Counted from the stretch's first letter, positions 36,785 through 49,717 are shown. The stretch: 64,000 nt of DNA from Warburgia ugandensis (GCA_035236585.1 CP141138.1:26361437-26425436), one strand, 5' to 3'. Translations and numbers: made by a program. The notes: generated by a model not told the origin, from the sequence alone.

Positions 36785-39700
36785 TACCATCATCATCATC
36801 ATCAAAACCTTATCCCCATTAGGGGTCGGTCAAATGAATTGTGTTCCATTCCTCACTATTAAATGTCATTATTTCATTTAGTTCTAAAGTTTTTAAATCA
36901 TGTTTCACCACTTCTATCCATGTTATTTTAGGCCTTATCCTTGTCCTTTTAGAACCTTTGACTTGGATCACCTCGCTCCTTCTAATCAGTGCCATTTTTT
37001 GTCTCCATTGGATATGTCCAAACTGTCTAATTCTAATCTCCCTCATCTTATTGTCTATTGGTGTTACTCCTAAGTTTCATCTAATGTTTTTATTTATTAT
37101 TCTGTCCTTTCTTGTCTTAATACTCATCCATCTCAACATCCGTATGTCGGCGACGCTCATCCTATGTACATGTTGTTCCTTAACTGCCCAACACTCTGAT
37201 CAATAGAGCATGGTCTGCCTTATAGTCATTTTATAGAATTTTTCTTTTAGTTTGAGTGATACCTTCCAATCACACAGAGCTCTAGATGTGTATCTCCATT
37301 TATTCCAACCCACTTGGATTCTTCAAGTAACCTCTCTCTTAATCTCTTCACTCTTATGAACTATCGATCCCAAGTATCAAAAGTGTTCTTTTAGGTGACT
37401 TCTCGATTTTCAATCTTTACTTGTGCTCCACTCCCTCTCCCCTCGTTAAAATTGCATTTCATGTACTTTGTCTTAGTCTGGCTAATTTTAAATCCTTTAA
37501 ATTCTAATGTATCTCCCCATAACTCTAGCTTTGTGTTTATGCCCTCTCATGTCTTATTAATCAAAACTATATCAACTGCAAATAACATACAGTATGCAAT
37601 CTCCTTGTACAAATGTTTTCTAACTCATCCATAACCAAGGTAAAAAAGTACAGGCTTAATGTCGATCCTTGGTGTAATCCTATAGTGATAGGAAAATTAT
37701 CAACTTTTTTGCTAAAGATCTTAACATTTGTTATTGGTCCCCTTGTGAAACCCCTTTCTTGCCCAACACCCATCACATTAACTCTCTAGAGACCTATCTG
37801 GCTATAGGTCCTTTCTCATTTTCCTATATTTCTCTATCAATTGTCTAAGCTGGAAAATAGCTTTCGTGGTAGACCTATGAGGCATGAACCCAAATTGGTT
37901 CTCCGATACACTTATGCTGTAGCATCTTCTTAATCAATCTTTCAAAAAGTTTCATGGTATGGTTCATAATTTTATTACTCAATAATTAGTGTAACTATGT
38001 AAATATCTTTTATTCTTATAAATTTGTACAATATAACTCTTCCTCCATTCATCTGACATTTTCTTTGATTTTACAATCTTGTTAAACAACTTTGTCAACC
38101 AAACTACTCCACTATCTCCCATATACTTTCAAAATTTTATTGGTATACCATCGTGCCCTAAGGCCTTTCTTGATTTCATCTCTTTCAATGCCTCTTTCAC
38201 TTAAGGTATTATAATCCTACAGTCATATATGTAATGTTGACCGTTATTTGGGTTTACAGTACTTTTAATCCTTATATACTCACCATAATTGTCATTTAGT
38301 AATTTTTGGAAGTAACTTTCTCATCTTTGTTTGATCTCATCATATTTGATTAGTACCCTTTAGCCATCACTTCTAATACACTTAATATGGTTTAAGTCCT
38401 TACTCTTCTTTTCTCTTACTTTTGTGAGTTTAAACACATCTTTCTCACTTTCTTTTGATCCTAATCTATTATAGACATCATAATATACATTAAATTTAAC
38501 CTCACTTACTACTATCTTAGTAACCGTTCTAGGATTCTTATATTGCTCAAAGTTTTCATTGTTTTTAGTCCTTTGTCATGCTTTAAAACACACGAGTTTT
38601 TGTTTAGTAACTTCTTACACTTTTCATTCCACCACCAAGTTTCATTTGTTAGTTGCCTTTTACCTTTAGATACTCTTAAGACATCTTTTGTCACTTTCTT
38701 AATAGACATGACCATATTAGTCCACATAGTGTTTACTTCTATTTTATTGTTCTAGTCTCGTTCTACTATCAATTTATTTGTAAATGATGTTATCTTCTCT
38801 CCTTTTAAGTTTCACCACTTAGTTTTTGGACACCTATTAAGTTCACTTCCTTTGTTCCATACTTTAACGTAGATATTTATAACTATTAATCTAAGTTGTA
38901 AGGTTAGATTCTCTTGGGTACCACCTTATAATCCTTAGACATTGATCTTTCAGTATTTCTTAGAAGAAAAAAAGTCTACTTAGCTCTTATATGGTCCACT
39001 TTTAAAAGTCATCAAATGTGCATCCCTCTTCTTAACTTATGTGTGTGTTATAGGTAGGTTATATGCTAAGACAAAATCAAGTATAGCTTCTCCCATCTTA
39101 TTTCTTTCTCCAATACCATACCCTCCATGTATCCTATCATATCCTTCTTTTTCTTTTTTTATATGACTATTAAAATATGCTCCTATAAATATCACTTTTG
39201 CGTAGGGAATGTCTTGCATGTCTCCCTCCATATCTTCACAAAATTATCTTTTTATTCTATTGTCCAACCTTGCTTGCAATGCATACACACTTATCTTCTA
39301 GAACAAGTTGTAATAGTATAATTTTATCATTGGTTTTTTTAATGTTTACAACTTTATCCTTTAATTCTTTATCTACAGCTATCCCAATGCTATTTATATT
39401 ATTTTCCTTTATAAGTACCAGAGCTTATACCCATATATTTTTCTAGTTTTAACCCATTTCTACTTGGTTTCTTAGACACAAGTGATGTGGACTCTCCTAT
39501 GTTTCATTGTATCAACTAACTCTAAACTCTTACATGTAATGTGCCTATATTCCATGTAGAAATATCAATCTTGTTCTCTTAACCTTGCCAATTTACTTGT
39601 GCACATCCTAAATGGTATAGGAAGCCATGCATGCTTTCCATTGCACCTGGGTATGCTGCAGCACATTGCTTCCAAGGGAATGCTCTAGTAGCCCTTACTT

Positions 39701-39942
39701 ATTTTCCATTGCAGCCAGAATTTGATGTAACATGTTATTTTCTGCAGAACGCCACAGCAACCCTCGTTCATTTTCACTGCATTTAGAATTTGATGCAATA
39801 AGTCACTTATGGGGAATGGCCTAGCCCCATGGAATGTAAAAATTTGATTTATGCATGGGGTTTGCATGCATTTCACTTGTCGCTGGCACTTGATGCAAAC
39901 CCCTCCTTTATCCAGGCTTGGGACCGACAATGGCAGAGTTAA
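36785..39942 (-). mobile_element. RTE-type non-LTR retrotransposon (LINE), near full length, defective
   Basis: Copy-and-paste element with endonuclease and reverse transcriptase. On the minus strand: a 5' end with TTTGCATCAAGTGCCAGCGA near 39900, endonuclease fragment (39231-39037; GYDRIHGGYGIGERNKMGEA, then ILDFVLAYNLPI), RT fragment (37776-37567; FPITIGLHQGSTLSLYFFTL, then VMDELE) and C-terminal fragment (37046-36819; IRQFGHIQWRQ, HDLKTLELNEIM). The 3' end has GGGGATAAGGTTTTGATGATGATG, the trinucleotide tail typical of plant RTE. Flanked by the 12-bp TSD AAAAGGGCTAAT at 36773-36784 and 39943-39954. The reading frame is broken by many stops and shifts. About 3.16 kb, close to the usual full length. 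Confidence 0.9.
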
Positions 39943-40019
39943 AAAAGGGCTAATCAACTTAAATGATAAAATAGCATCTTCATAATCTTATTATATAGTT
40001 AAAAGACATAATAAAAATA

Positions 40020-40178
40020 GGGCACTTCATGCATGAAGCACCTATTCATAAAGTGGTCTATAGTAGGTAGTCATACCTTCCACTTTTGCAAAAGAATGTT
40101 TCTATGCCTTGAACTAGTGGCCTCTAGGTCACACGGTTTCAACTCAACCATTGCGCCTTAGGATCCCTTCAATGAAAA
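40020..40178 (-). repeat. Diverged Au-like SINE in intron 6 of ClpB4 copy 3
   Basis: On the minus strand the 5' half is clear: GCGCAATGGTTGAGTTG, a CCGTGTGACCTAGAGG block, then a B-box region and CATAGAAACATTCTTTTGCA. The 3' half is weaker but ends near GGTGCTTCATGCATGAAGTG. Confidence 0.65.
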
Positions 40179-43100
40179 GATTTAATGTAGATAGAAAAAA
40201 AATCTTACCAACCTTATGCAATGGATCAAAGGAGGAAACATAACATTATGTTACTTTGAGCAATATCACGATTTAGTTGGCAAACCTTCATCGCAAACTA
40301 ATATGCCACATACCGCACCAACAACAATGTGGATCTCGTCAACAAATAAAATAATTTGCCCATTTGATGCTTTGACTTCCTTGAAAATAGCTTTAAGTCT
40401 TTCCTCAAAATATTCATGAGATTTAGCATTTGCCAATAAAGAGTCCATATCCAATAACATCAACAGCTTAGGAAAAATGTTCATTTTGAAAATAAATAGA
40501 AAGGATAATGGAGACTAGGTATGTGAATGGTTTTCCTAAACTAATCAACAAATATATAGAAATAAAAAGACAAAACTATTAAATAACATGAAGGTTGAGA
40601 TTTTGGTAGTAGCATATCTGAAGAAGACAACAAAAGAATATTTTAAAATGTATAAAACATAGTGCTAGACCATGTAGAATTACCTCTAAATTGCCTTAAG
40701 TATAAACCTTTGATAGCTTTAAAGGATGCTTATGTTTATGGAATTGACAAAAATTGGACTCAAACATATTATATTTGTACTTGAGAAGTCCCCATGTGAC
40801 ATTAGAAGAATACTCATTCTAACCAATCACTCGAAGGCTTGAAAATTGATGGTTAAATAAGTAAAAAGAAAAAGAAAAAAGAACAACATTACTAAATGCT
40901 GAGTGACAACATGACTATCACATTGTATGTTATAAACTATTTGGACTAGATGAAAGATGTTTGTAGTGTAAAAATCTTGTGGACAAAATAGGTGTTATCT
41001 TGTCATGTGCTTCTCACAATAAGAGCTTCTGTAGAATCATTCTCTTTTGTATATTTTTCTTTTTTTTTTGCGTGATTGAAATGTATAAGGTGGAACCATA
41101 ACATTTACAAAGTGTACATGGAGAGTAAACAACAAAAACATCATCTCGGCTCTTGTACATAAACAATGACTATCACAAGTTTATGCACCAAACCCAAACA
41201 TCTACTTGCTAGCTCTAGTCTATAGGAAATGCCAACACAAGATGCAAGATACTTGATAAGAGCAAAGGAGTGTTTCAAACTTTCTCAAAATTTTCTCTCA
41301 CTAGGGTTATATTTGAATGTTTATATGTGATCCACGTTTAAGTTCTTAATATAATAGCATTTAGCTAGCACTTTAAATATAATAAGTCCTATTTAACATA
41401 ACATTACTTTGATAACATGTTTCAGCATCAATATGAGCATCTACTTTGTGAAAATTCACTAACTTCCTATTTAAGAGAGGTTCAAGAACATCGCCTTGCA
41501 CAATTTGTTGAGCTAATTTGCAAAATTTGTTCCATTTAAGCGTAAAAAATCATATATGAGGTTCTGAATCAAGGAGATTATGAACATAGCTATGGAAAGC
41601 AAAAAGTGAAAACTATACACAAAATTGTTGCCATCACTGCCACTATAAATCAGGATGTATGCTAGATGTAACAACAAAAGAATGAGTTCCAATGTAATAG
41701 TTATTGTGCTACAGGAAACATTTGCTAAAATTGGAAGAGCTTGATGTAATAGCCACATAAAACCATTGAATATAGACCACTTTAAAGCATTTTCTCCGCA
41801 GAGTTTCACTTTCGAAAAGGCCACTAGCCCTCTTCTCTTCTTCTTCTTCTTCTAACTTGTTTCTTTTAAATTATTAATGGGAACCAGCAAACAAGTATTA
41901 ACCATCAACTAATAGATTCACTTATTCCCCTTCAAGAGTAGGTGGCTACTTCTCTGCTCTTTTTACAACTTGAATACTATCAATTTGAATCTTTATCTAG
42001 TTCACTAACAAAAAGCATGCTTTTGTGACCCAGCGAACAAGACTCAACATTAAGCTGTCACATCTATTGTTCAATTAAGTACAAGGAGCAATAGCCACAA
42101 GATGCTAGAAAAAGGGACACAAAGGAAAACTTAATGGTAATTGTTCTAGAAACCTAATATCTCAACAAATAGGGATTACTTCTCGTTAGTGGATCCAGAA
42201 GAAATTAAAGATCGACAACAGTGTAAGATAGCAATTCATGTTTGTAGTAGTATATGATAACAATGATTTTCAAGAATAAAATAATAGTTTCATGGATTGT
42301 CCTCACAAAAAAGTTATAAGACATGTTTAACTTCGGATACAGATATATGAAAGCTTTGAACAGTGTACTCTAAGCCAAAAAACTGAACATGAAAACTTAG
42401 TTACCACAAAAAGGGAACATCAAACTACATACCCTTGCACAATTGATGTTTTTCCATGCCAGGCACATTGATAATGACAGGATTATTTTTTGTTCTCCTA
42501 AACGTTATCTGCATGCAACATTGAATATCATCAACATGACCTATAATATGATCAAGTTTTCCATGCCTAGTGCTCATATTTTCCTTAGGGATCTATGTTG
42601 ATGAGAACTAGTTGACATAGTGCATAATAATAGTTTCAGGATAAACTAACAATGAAATGCAAGAAACAAGTCCTTGAAAAAGGATCAATTTTATAGAGAA
42701 AGTAGGTAGCAACATAGAAAATGTGAACCCTCATCAATCATTTCCAATGCTAAATACCACTTTCACCACCAAAATGTTTAGAATGATAAACTAGCATTTT
42801 CTTATCAACTAATGTGAATAGCCAATTGTTAGTTCTACAAACACGAATAACTAAAATAGGATCCTTTAGTTCTTTCTTACCAAGTTGAAAACTTTTGAAT
42901 AACTATTGTCTAAATATCTTATCTGAAAAGAATGCTAACAAGATATGCTCCTCTAACAAAAAATCATATCACAACTACTCTTTTTGTTTCTTTGCATTGT
43001 CCAAGAGGGTCTTGAGATTCATACTTTCTATAGTTCCATTGGAATCATCTACTACCTACGGCAAAAATAAACAAGTAAGATTTCAAATTACGTATTCACT

Positions 43101-43580
43101 AACATTAAATCTAACTGTGCAGGGCATACCACGACCATAAGGATTGCAAGTAAATAAATTGATTAGTGGCATTCAAAATTGATATGTTACCAAGTCTAGC
43201 CTTGGTAAATTTTCTTTGAGCTAGTCCATTCTTCTACTCTAGAAGTGCTTTCATTAAATGCTCAGATTCCACAAGTTGTTGCTTGCTCAACGTTGCTGCA
43301 TCTATTGCACTAATAAGTCCTTCCAACACCATCTTAGTGAATTCTAATTGATTAACCTGGTATGACCAAATTCAAAACATCACTTGAGGACAATGGAAAA
43401 CTACAAAGTAAGACATATCTCAGATAACATGGGGAAAAGAAATGAGGGATTAAACACTTCAACTATTAGAAACTTTATGTAGGCAACTATGAATCAAAAG
43501 TAAGAACTACCTATAAATTGCTAATGCAAAACCATTGGTCATGCAAAACTTTTGAGCAAACCCAAACTAATATGTGGAAC

Positions 43581-44073
43581 TCTCCTCTCTATGCGAATCA
43601 CTTGAGAACTTTAGATAACATCTAGGAGATATAATTGTCTAGAGAAAACATTAAACACCTACGAGTGCACCAAAAACAATCACATTTAATCTCTATTGGA
43701 AACATGAGATTTATGTGAAAAATGGAAAATGTGTGAGCTAGACTCCGAGCAAACTTCATAGATTACTTCATTTCCTCTTTGAATATCAAGAGAATAAACA
43801 AGAAAGATAGCCCTCTATTCCTCTACAATAAGAGGCAACTCAAGAGACTTTTTCTTCTTCTTTATTTAGGAGGAAACCCAGAGCTAAGAGGTCCACTCAT
43901 CTTCTTTTTCAAGAATGAGCCAAGAAAGAAGTCCTTTCTTCTTCTTGTCTTGTCTCATAAGAAGACAAATGGAAAGCCATGAGATTTGCTGCTCTTTTCC
44001 ATCAAAGAGGATAACTAGGAATAAAATGATCGTCATCCAAGAGACACCTTCTCTTCTTCTCCATGAGGAGGTA
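43581..44073. other. Spacer between copy 3 and LTR-like block
   Basis: AT-rich with CTTCTT-rich stretches. Overlapping open frames on both strands (about 43779-44166) show no recognisable domain and are not called as genes. Confidence 0.4.
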
Positions 44074-45350
44074 TGTGACATCTTAGGTTTCAAAAATACC
44101 TTTTTGAAAACTATTTTCAAAATTCGGGATATCCCTTGTTTAAAATTCATTTTGAAATCAAAATAGTAAAAAATTTCTTTTTCTTCTACTAAGTTTTTTT
44201 TTTAAAATCCCGAGTGTCATTTTTACACAAAACACAAGGATTTTACTGTGAAATGAGTGTCACATTTCTACTAAAAATCTAGCAGAGTTTCCACTATTTT
44301 TCAGATATATGCGCATTTGATGCATGCATATGGACACCTGATAAAACGATGCAAATAATTTTATTCATCACTTTTGAAAACAAATACACAAAACTTATCA
44401 CTTCCTAGAACCTCCAGTCGCAATCATGTCACAACATATTCCCTAAATACGAAACACGAAAGCAAATATATACATTCCCATTCTCCACAGAATCAAACAA
44501 CTAATCTAAAGTTTAAAAGCTAACCATCTTGATACTGGAAAATCTTCATCTTTTGAAATAGCAAACTCCACAGTTGTTTCTCACATTCGGCCTATTCATC
44601 TTTCTATTCTAGTTCTTCAAATCTGAGACATTGTAAACAATTACAATGTCTTTGCAAGCGTGCATTTGTGTAGGTGGAATAAGTAGCTATTTTATCATGC
44701 AGTTGACAACTTACATAAATCAATATATTTTGAGAATATATCATACTTAAACAAACTTCATGCCATTTCCAATGTGTTCGTGCTGAAATTATAAGTTCTT
44801 GGATCATACCACTATGAAATCAATTTACATGTGCAAATTTCATTATGGCTAATGAATCATATCTTTTCCTGAAAATTTAAGCATTCAAGCTATATCGTTC
44901 CACGAGCATTCAATTGTACTGACATCATTTTCCATGAAGACACACTTAAGCATTCTAAATTCATTCATGACATATAGTTCCTCAGATTCATTTACTTTAT
45001 ATATTCATTCAATCCTGGTAGCATACAATCCGGCCACCCTAAATGAGGTATAACGCTCGAGACATGACTCACGTAAATAGCACACAGACTAGACAACTAT
45101 GCTTGTAGGGCCCTACCGTCACCCACAAGCGACTACCATGGCCTCTATGTCTGCTCATGGATACTTGAACGAACCATAACTCACCGGACCTCATGCGGGC
45201 TACCTAATTACCACTCAGAGTACTTCTCCATGAGAAGATACACCTACTGCCCGCCATCTCCATCGCAAGGCTGGTATCAAATTATCTCACAGTGGCCTAC
45301 TGCACCTCCTAGCATAGGGTCTCAAGACTTAGAGCACATAGCAGGCCTCC

Positions 45351-45662
45351 AAGACTTACGGTACTCCTAGAGTACTAGCCAAGTGATCTAGGACTTAGGA
45401 CACTCCTAGAGTGCTTGCCCAAAACATCAATGAAATCCATATTCACCAGGACTTATAGTTGCTAGTAAAGCACACACCTAAGCATTAATAAAACTGTATC
45501 CATCAGGACTTACAGCCACTCATAGAGGGCTTGCCAAACCATCGATGAAATCCATACTCACTAGAGCTTATAGCTGATCACAGAATGCCTACCTAACATC
45601 GATAAATCCGCATCCATTAGGACTTACGGCTACTCATTGAGTGCTCGCCCAAATCATAAATC
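45351..45662. repeat. Tandem repeat, period about 57 bp, about 5 units
   Basis: Units begin AGGACTTA or close variants at 45390, 45448, 45505, 45563 and 45619, with a partial unit from 45351. Each continues with a CACTCCTAGAGTGCTTGCC-like block and an ATCAATGAAATCCATATTCA-like block. Lies inside the LTR-like block. Confidence 0.85.
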
Positions 45663-46690
45663 ATACACATCTCTAAAATCATTTTATGAAAATAAAACCG
45701 CTATTTCAAAGTTTCATGAGAAGCCAATCAAGTCTATAAGGATTTAACCAACATCCTCAACAAGCTATAAAATCATATCTTCATGAGCATTCAATACATG
45801 TAGTCTTTATTCATAAATTTGGTAATGCTCTTTCCGTTCCCAAAAATGTAAATCTACACAATAATTACAAAAAGTTAATATTTAAACATTATCTTAAAAG
45901 CGCTTATTGCTAAGTGGATCTTAGTTAAACTGGTGATAAAAACTTTACTAGCAAGTACACACATGTTACAACTTAAGTTTATGGCTTGTGAATATCTATT
46001 GTATGTACATGTCGTTTACCATATTCTTTCCTAGTTTAAATGTGAATTATTTTATCATTCTCAAGTCGTTAAATTACAATTACGGAAAGTTCTAGCACCT
46101 TTGCTTAGGTCCTCCTATAATTCAAAAACCTTATGAGCTACTCTAAACTCTTTACTTTATTGTTGATATACTTGTTAATATTTCTTGATGTTCGAGGCAT
46201 TCCAAATTTTATGCTATCAATATACAAGTCCTTATGTCTCAGTTGCATGCGTAAGATTTAACCTTGTTTAAGGTATTAAAATGTTCACGTGAAATAAGTG
46301 TAAGTTCAAAATCAAGGTATATAGTCCAATTTATATATGTCATGTCTCTGTCGCTAATGAGTGTACCAAGAAAGTAAAGATATGCTGATATGTAGCTTCA
46401 ACCGTGGAACACTACAAATCAAGAAAAGATGTAGTACCTGATCTCACAGATATGACATTGGATGGTCAATCAAAGGTTAGATCTTATGAACATGCTAGAT
46501 ATGTTGTTGGTCTAGGGGTTTTCTGATACATCTACACTCAGATTCGAAGGAATACTTGAATCAAGTATGGATCTAGGAGATTGCTCGCTAATGTACAGTT
46601 AGATCAAGATAAAGGGTTAGATTTGATCTCATATCAGATCGTCTAATGTGAAAGCTACCTCCAGACCTAAAGGGAAGTTCCTATCCATCG

Positions 46691-46880
46691 CAAATCTGCC
46701 TTTTGGAGGTAGACCAATGGTCAAATCACAATGAATAGTTGTAATAAGTTCAAATCTGCCATTTGGAGGCAAATCAACGATTGGATCATGATAGGATCTC
46801 CACAATTAGTCACGGATGCATCATTTAGAGATAGAACAATGACTAGATCTTGACGGGTGGTCAGATCAATCACAGATCTG
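46691..46880. repeat. 60-bp tandem repeat, about 3 units
   Basis: Units start at 46691, 46751 and 46811, with a partial one at 46871. They share CAAATCTGCC, TTTGGAGGYA and AATGGTCAAATC-like words. The period is exactly 60 bp; the third unit is more diverged. Confidence 0.75.
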
Positions 46881-48052
46881 ATGATCTAGTCTGATCAAGT
46901 ATCTGGCCACGATCGATGATCAAACCTTTTCTGATCAACAAAAGGACAGATGGGTCTTGTTCCTTGTAATGCAAGGGTAACACCTTCCTAGATTGGTCAG
47001 AATAAGGGTTTCAAGTCCAATGGGTAATGGGGCCCACCCGAGTCAACTCGGCTCACCAAGGGAGCGGGTGACACGGGCGAGTCACCTTGCCCTAACTCGC
47101 CAGATGCAAGAGGGAAACAGGGGAGAGGAGAAGCCGGGCTGGCGCACCTGTGGGGCTGCGCCAGCCGGGGGTGGGACGACAGGGAGGGAGAAACCAAGGA
47201 AGAAGGGAAATGGGAGAATATTGTGGCCGATCAGCCACGTTGGCCTCTAGTCAGTCGAGGCAGAGGCAGAGGCAGAGGAAGAGGAAAGGCAAAGGAGGGG
47301 TTTCTGGCACACCGGCCTGGAACGGCCAAGTCATGCCGGTGAAGGAGAGAAAACAAAGGGACAGAAGAAGAGGGAAGGAGGGACGGGATTGGGTGTGGCC
47401 GGCCTAGTTAGGAGGGTGGCCGAAGGGAAAAGAGGAAAAGCCGGACTAGTGTTGCCGGTTGGGCTGCGCCAGTCGGAGGAGAGCAGAGGGAGAGACAACG
47501 AGAGGAGATGGATGGGGGTTCCAGGTGTGCAGGTGGCCAGTGGCCCTGGTCCGGTCGCCGTCTAGGGCCGGACTAGAGAGAAACCCAAGGAAAGAAAAGG
47601 GTTTGCTGGGTTGCCGGAGAGGAAATCGAAGAGATGGGGAAGAGAGGGTTTCGTGCGACCGGTCGCCGTGCCGGTGAAATGAACGGAGGGAAAGGGGGAG
47701 CTCGCCGGTGAGAGGGGGAAAAATCAGAGCGGGGGAATGCCGGTTTTCTTCTTTTTGCTTGGTTCTGGGTCCCTGCCCAACGCTGGGGAACCGGGCGACG
47801 CGTGGCAGTCATCCGCCCACGTCCCGCGCTCGCTCCTTGCGTGGCACGTCCGATACAGCCTACAAACAAACGACACGGGGGGCGCTGTTATTTATTTGGG
47901 CGCCCCCTAAACTTAGTAAAAACTTTGGTGATTTTTTACCTTGTTCTCCGTTTCGCATAAATTTAGTCTCAACTTATAGTTTTTATTTTTTATGATTTCA
48001 ATTTTAAATTTTGAGTTTTCAAAAGAGTTACTTCCTTAAAATTCAATTTTCA

Positions 48053-49227
48053 GGTAATTCAATTTTTATTTTTATTTTTATTTCAAATAAAATATATTAT
48101 GCTTATCTAAAAATTACTCAAAATCTGTGATTGTTATAAGGTATTCAAGATCCATCCAATTGTGGGACTCTCCCCTTATTTTTATTTCCCAACAAGGATC
48201 ACGGGCGTATAGTTTCTACACCCGTACCTCTAACATTATAGATATGGGCTTTGTAGCTGATCTATTGTAGGATCCATCTCCTCGTAACGAGGGATGTCCC
48301 AATAAAAATTTTGATCAACACAAAGTCTTATTAGTCACCCAAAACTGTTGCACTTATTTCAACATATTTTTGGACTATCTAATGATCAAGCTAATCAATT
48401 TGCTCAAACAAGCATCTCTAGCGAGTTCTATTGTACAAAGATTCAATCTAGAAGGCATTGAATAATCTATCTTTCCCTTACTTGTTGGTCAATTTACCAA
48501 GGCATGCGAGCTCTCTTCTTCTCTTGAAAGTGCTTCGTAATTTATGAACAACTCACGAATGGTGATTTGTTTTAGAAGATCTAAGGCTTTATCATCTTGA
48601 GAATGTGTTAGAAAGGCTGGAAACAATTCTTTTTTTTCTTTTTTTTGGTGCATTGGATTCTTTTAAACTATGCTTCTTTGAGCTAAAAATACAGACAATC
48701 TAATTTTATTAATTTTTTCAAAGTCCTAAAACAAGTGGTTAGGATATATATGAATTGACTTCTCACAAATTACTTAATTTTTATAAGACAACATAATGAA
48801 TGCTTAGATTTTCTAACAAAGAACAAATTATGTACCTTAGGCTCTTCATAGGTATTGAGCTATGGTTGAATGTGGTAGGAGCAATGAGCAAAACAATTAT
48901 ACATCATTTTATAGAATTAAAGAAGTCTTGCTAAATGAAAATTTTATCTTATTAATGTGTAGGAGCTTTAGTTAAAGTCCATTTAGGCCCTTTGGCCAAG
49001 CATTCGCAATCATTATTACCTAGTAATCTTTTTCTTAGAGAAAATTTGCTTTAAAAGCCCTCAATTTTTCACATTCTAACCTTTATACCCTCAAATTTAG
49101 ATAAATTTAAATAAATCCTCAATTTAAGTATAGATGGCTGCAACTTTGTCATGTGGCTTCATCTACATATCCATTGACCATCTTAGGTGTCTTTTGACAA
49201 TCTAACATGGCTTTGATCTGCGTCAAG
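48053..49227. other. Spacer, nothing recognised
   Basis: AT-rich sequence that may include the true right end of the LTR-like block. No gene or named repeat could be supported. Confidence 0.4.
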
Positions 49228-49247
49228 ATGCATCAGCAATTACATAA

Positions 49248-49420
49248 AAGGGCAGTCCAAGTGAACGAAGCTCCCGCCTATGCAAGGTTTGGGGAAGGGG
49301 CGGACCACAAAGGCCTAAAGTACACAGCCTTACCTTGCATTTGCAAGAGGCTGTTTCCATGCCTTGAACCAGTGACTTCAAGGTCACACGACGGCAACGT
49401 TGCGCCAAGGCTCCCCTTCT
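49248..49420 (-). repeat. Full-length Au-like SINE with perfect 20-bp TSD
   Basis: 173 bp in family order on the minus strand: GAAGGGGAGCCTTGGCGCAA, GTCGTGTGACCTTGAAGTCA, a GGTTCAAGG B box, CTCTTGCAAATGCAAGGTAA, GGTCCGCCCCTTCCCC, then GGGAGCTTCGTTCACTTGG and the end. Flanked by ATGCATCAGCAATTACATAA at 49228-49247 and 49421-49440, identical over 20 bp, so the insertion is relatively young. Confidence 0.93.
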
Positions 49421-49717
49421 ATGCATCAGCAATTACATAACAACTTAAATTTCAAAACCTCACTTCAACAAGACTGAAAAACCCAGAAAAACCAGCTTAT
49501 AAAAAGGATCAAATGAAATGGGCGTCCTCTTTAGTTCATCGCTACTAAAAAAACAATGAAAAGTAAGACTTGAATCGGAACTAAACAAATCTTGAATTTC
49601 AGTCAAAAGAAAATTCTAAAGAAAACACATGAATAGTCTTTCTCTATGAAGTTGGTTTTCCTAATTTTTTTGTATCTGTTTCAAACCAAATGGAAAAGCT
49701 GACATGTTCTAAAAGTT

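Larger units (their letters stand above)
34640..43580 (-). pseudogene. Decayed unprocessed ClpB4 copy (copy 3), enlarged by insertions
   Basis: Second relic of ClpB4, from the 5' end of exon 8 to within intron 1. Relics: exon 8 5' end 34645-34697, exon 7 about 35615-35935, exon 6 about 40313-40470, exon 5 about 41461-41520, exon 4 about 42432-42640, exon 3 about 42835-43055, exon 2 about 43131-43358. Exon 1 and everything after the start of exon 8 (most of the M domain and NBD2) are missing. Exon 6 still encodes a Walker B-like [12 protein letters not shown], but other exons carry frameshifts and stops. Introns are retained. Later insertions: an unidentified one at about 34735-35540, an RTE LINE at 36785-39942 and a SINE at about 40020-40178. 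Non-functional as ClpB. Confidence 0.9.
44074..48052 (-). mobile_element. Long LTR-like block in minus orientation, right edge uncertain
   Basis: Starts TGTGACATCTTAGG after AGGTA, which read on the minus strand is a ...TGTCACA LTR end. The order of features resembles the solo LTR at 25.1-27.7 kb read in reverse: AT-rich end, a CCTACCGTCACCCAC-rich central part (45050-45250), internal tandem repeats (45351-45660, 46691-46880), a GC-rich part (46990-47870), then a TATA-like CCAAATAAATAACAGC (minus). No gag-pol was seen. I could not find a matching TSD on the right; 48052 is a guess at a TG end. Probably another solo LTR of a Gypsy element. Open frames within it are not genes. Confidence 0.55.

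Noticed and set aside
36819..39957. Open frames read as separate host genes
   Set aside because: They are broken pieces of one RTE LINE bounded by a 12-bp TSD.
40266..40484. Open frame with a Walker B-like LFVDEIH that could suggest a functional short ATPase
   Set aside because: It is exon 6 of copy 3 alone. Walker A, Arg finger and NBD2 are lost or broken.
46993..47995. Overlapping Arg/Gly/Pro-rich open frames
   Set aside because: GC-rich part of the LTR-like block. Composition explains the open frames, and no homology is visible.
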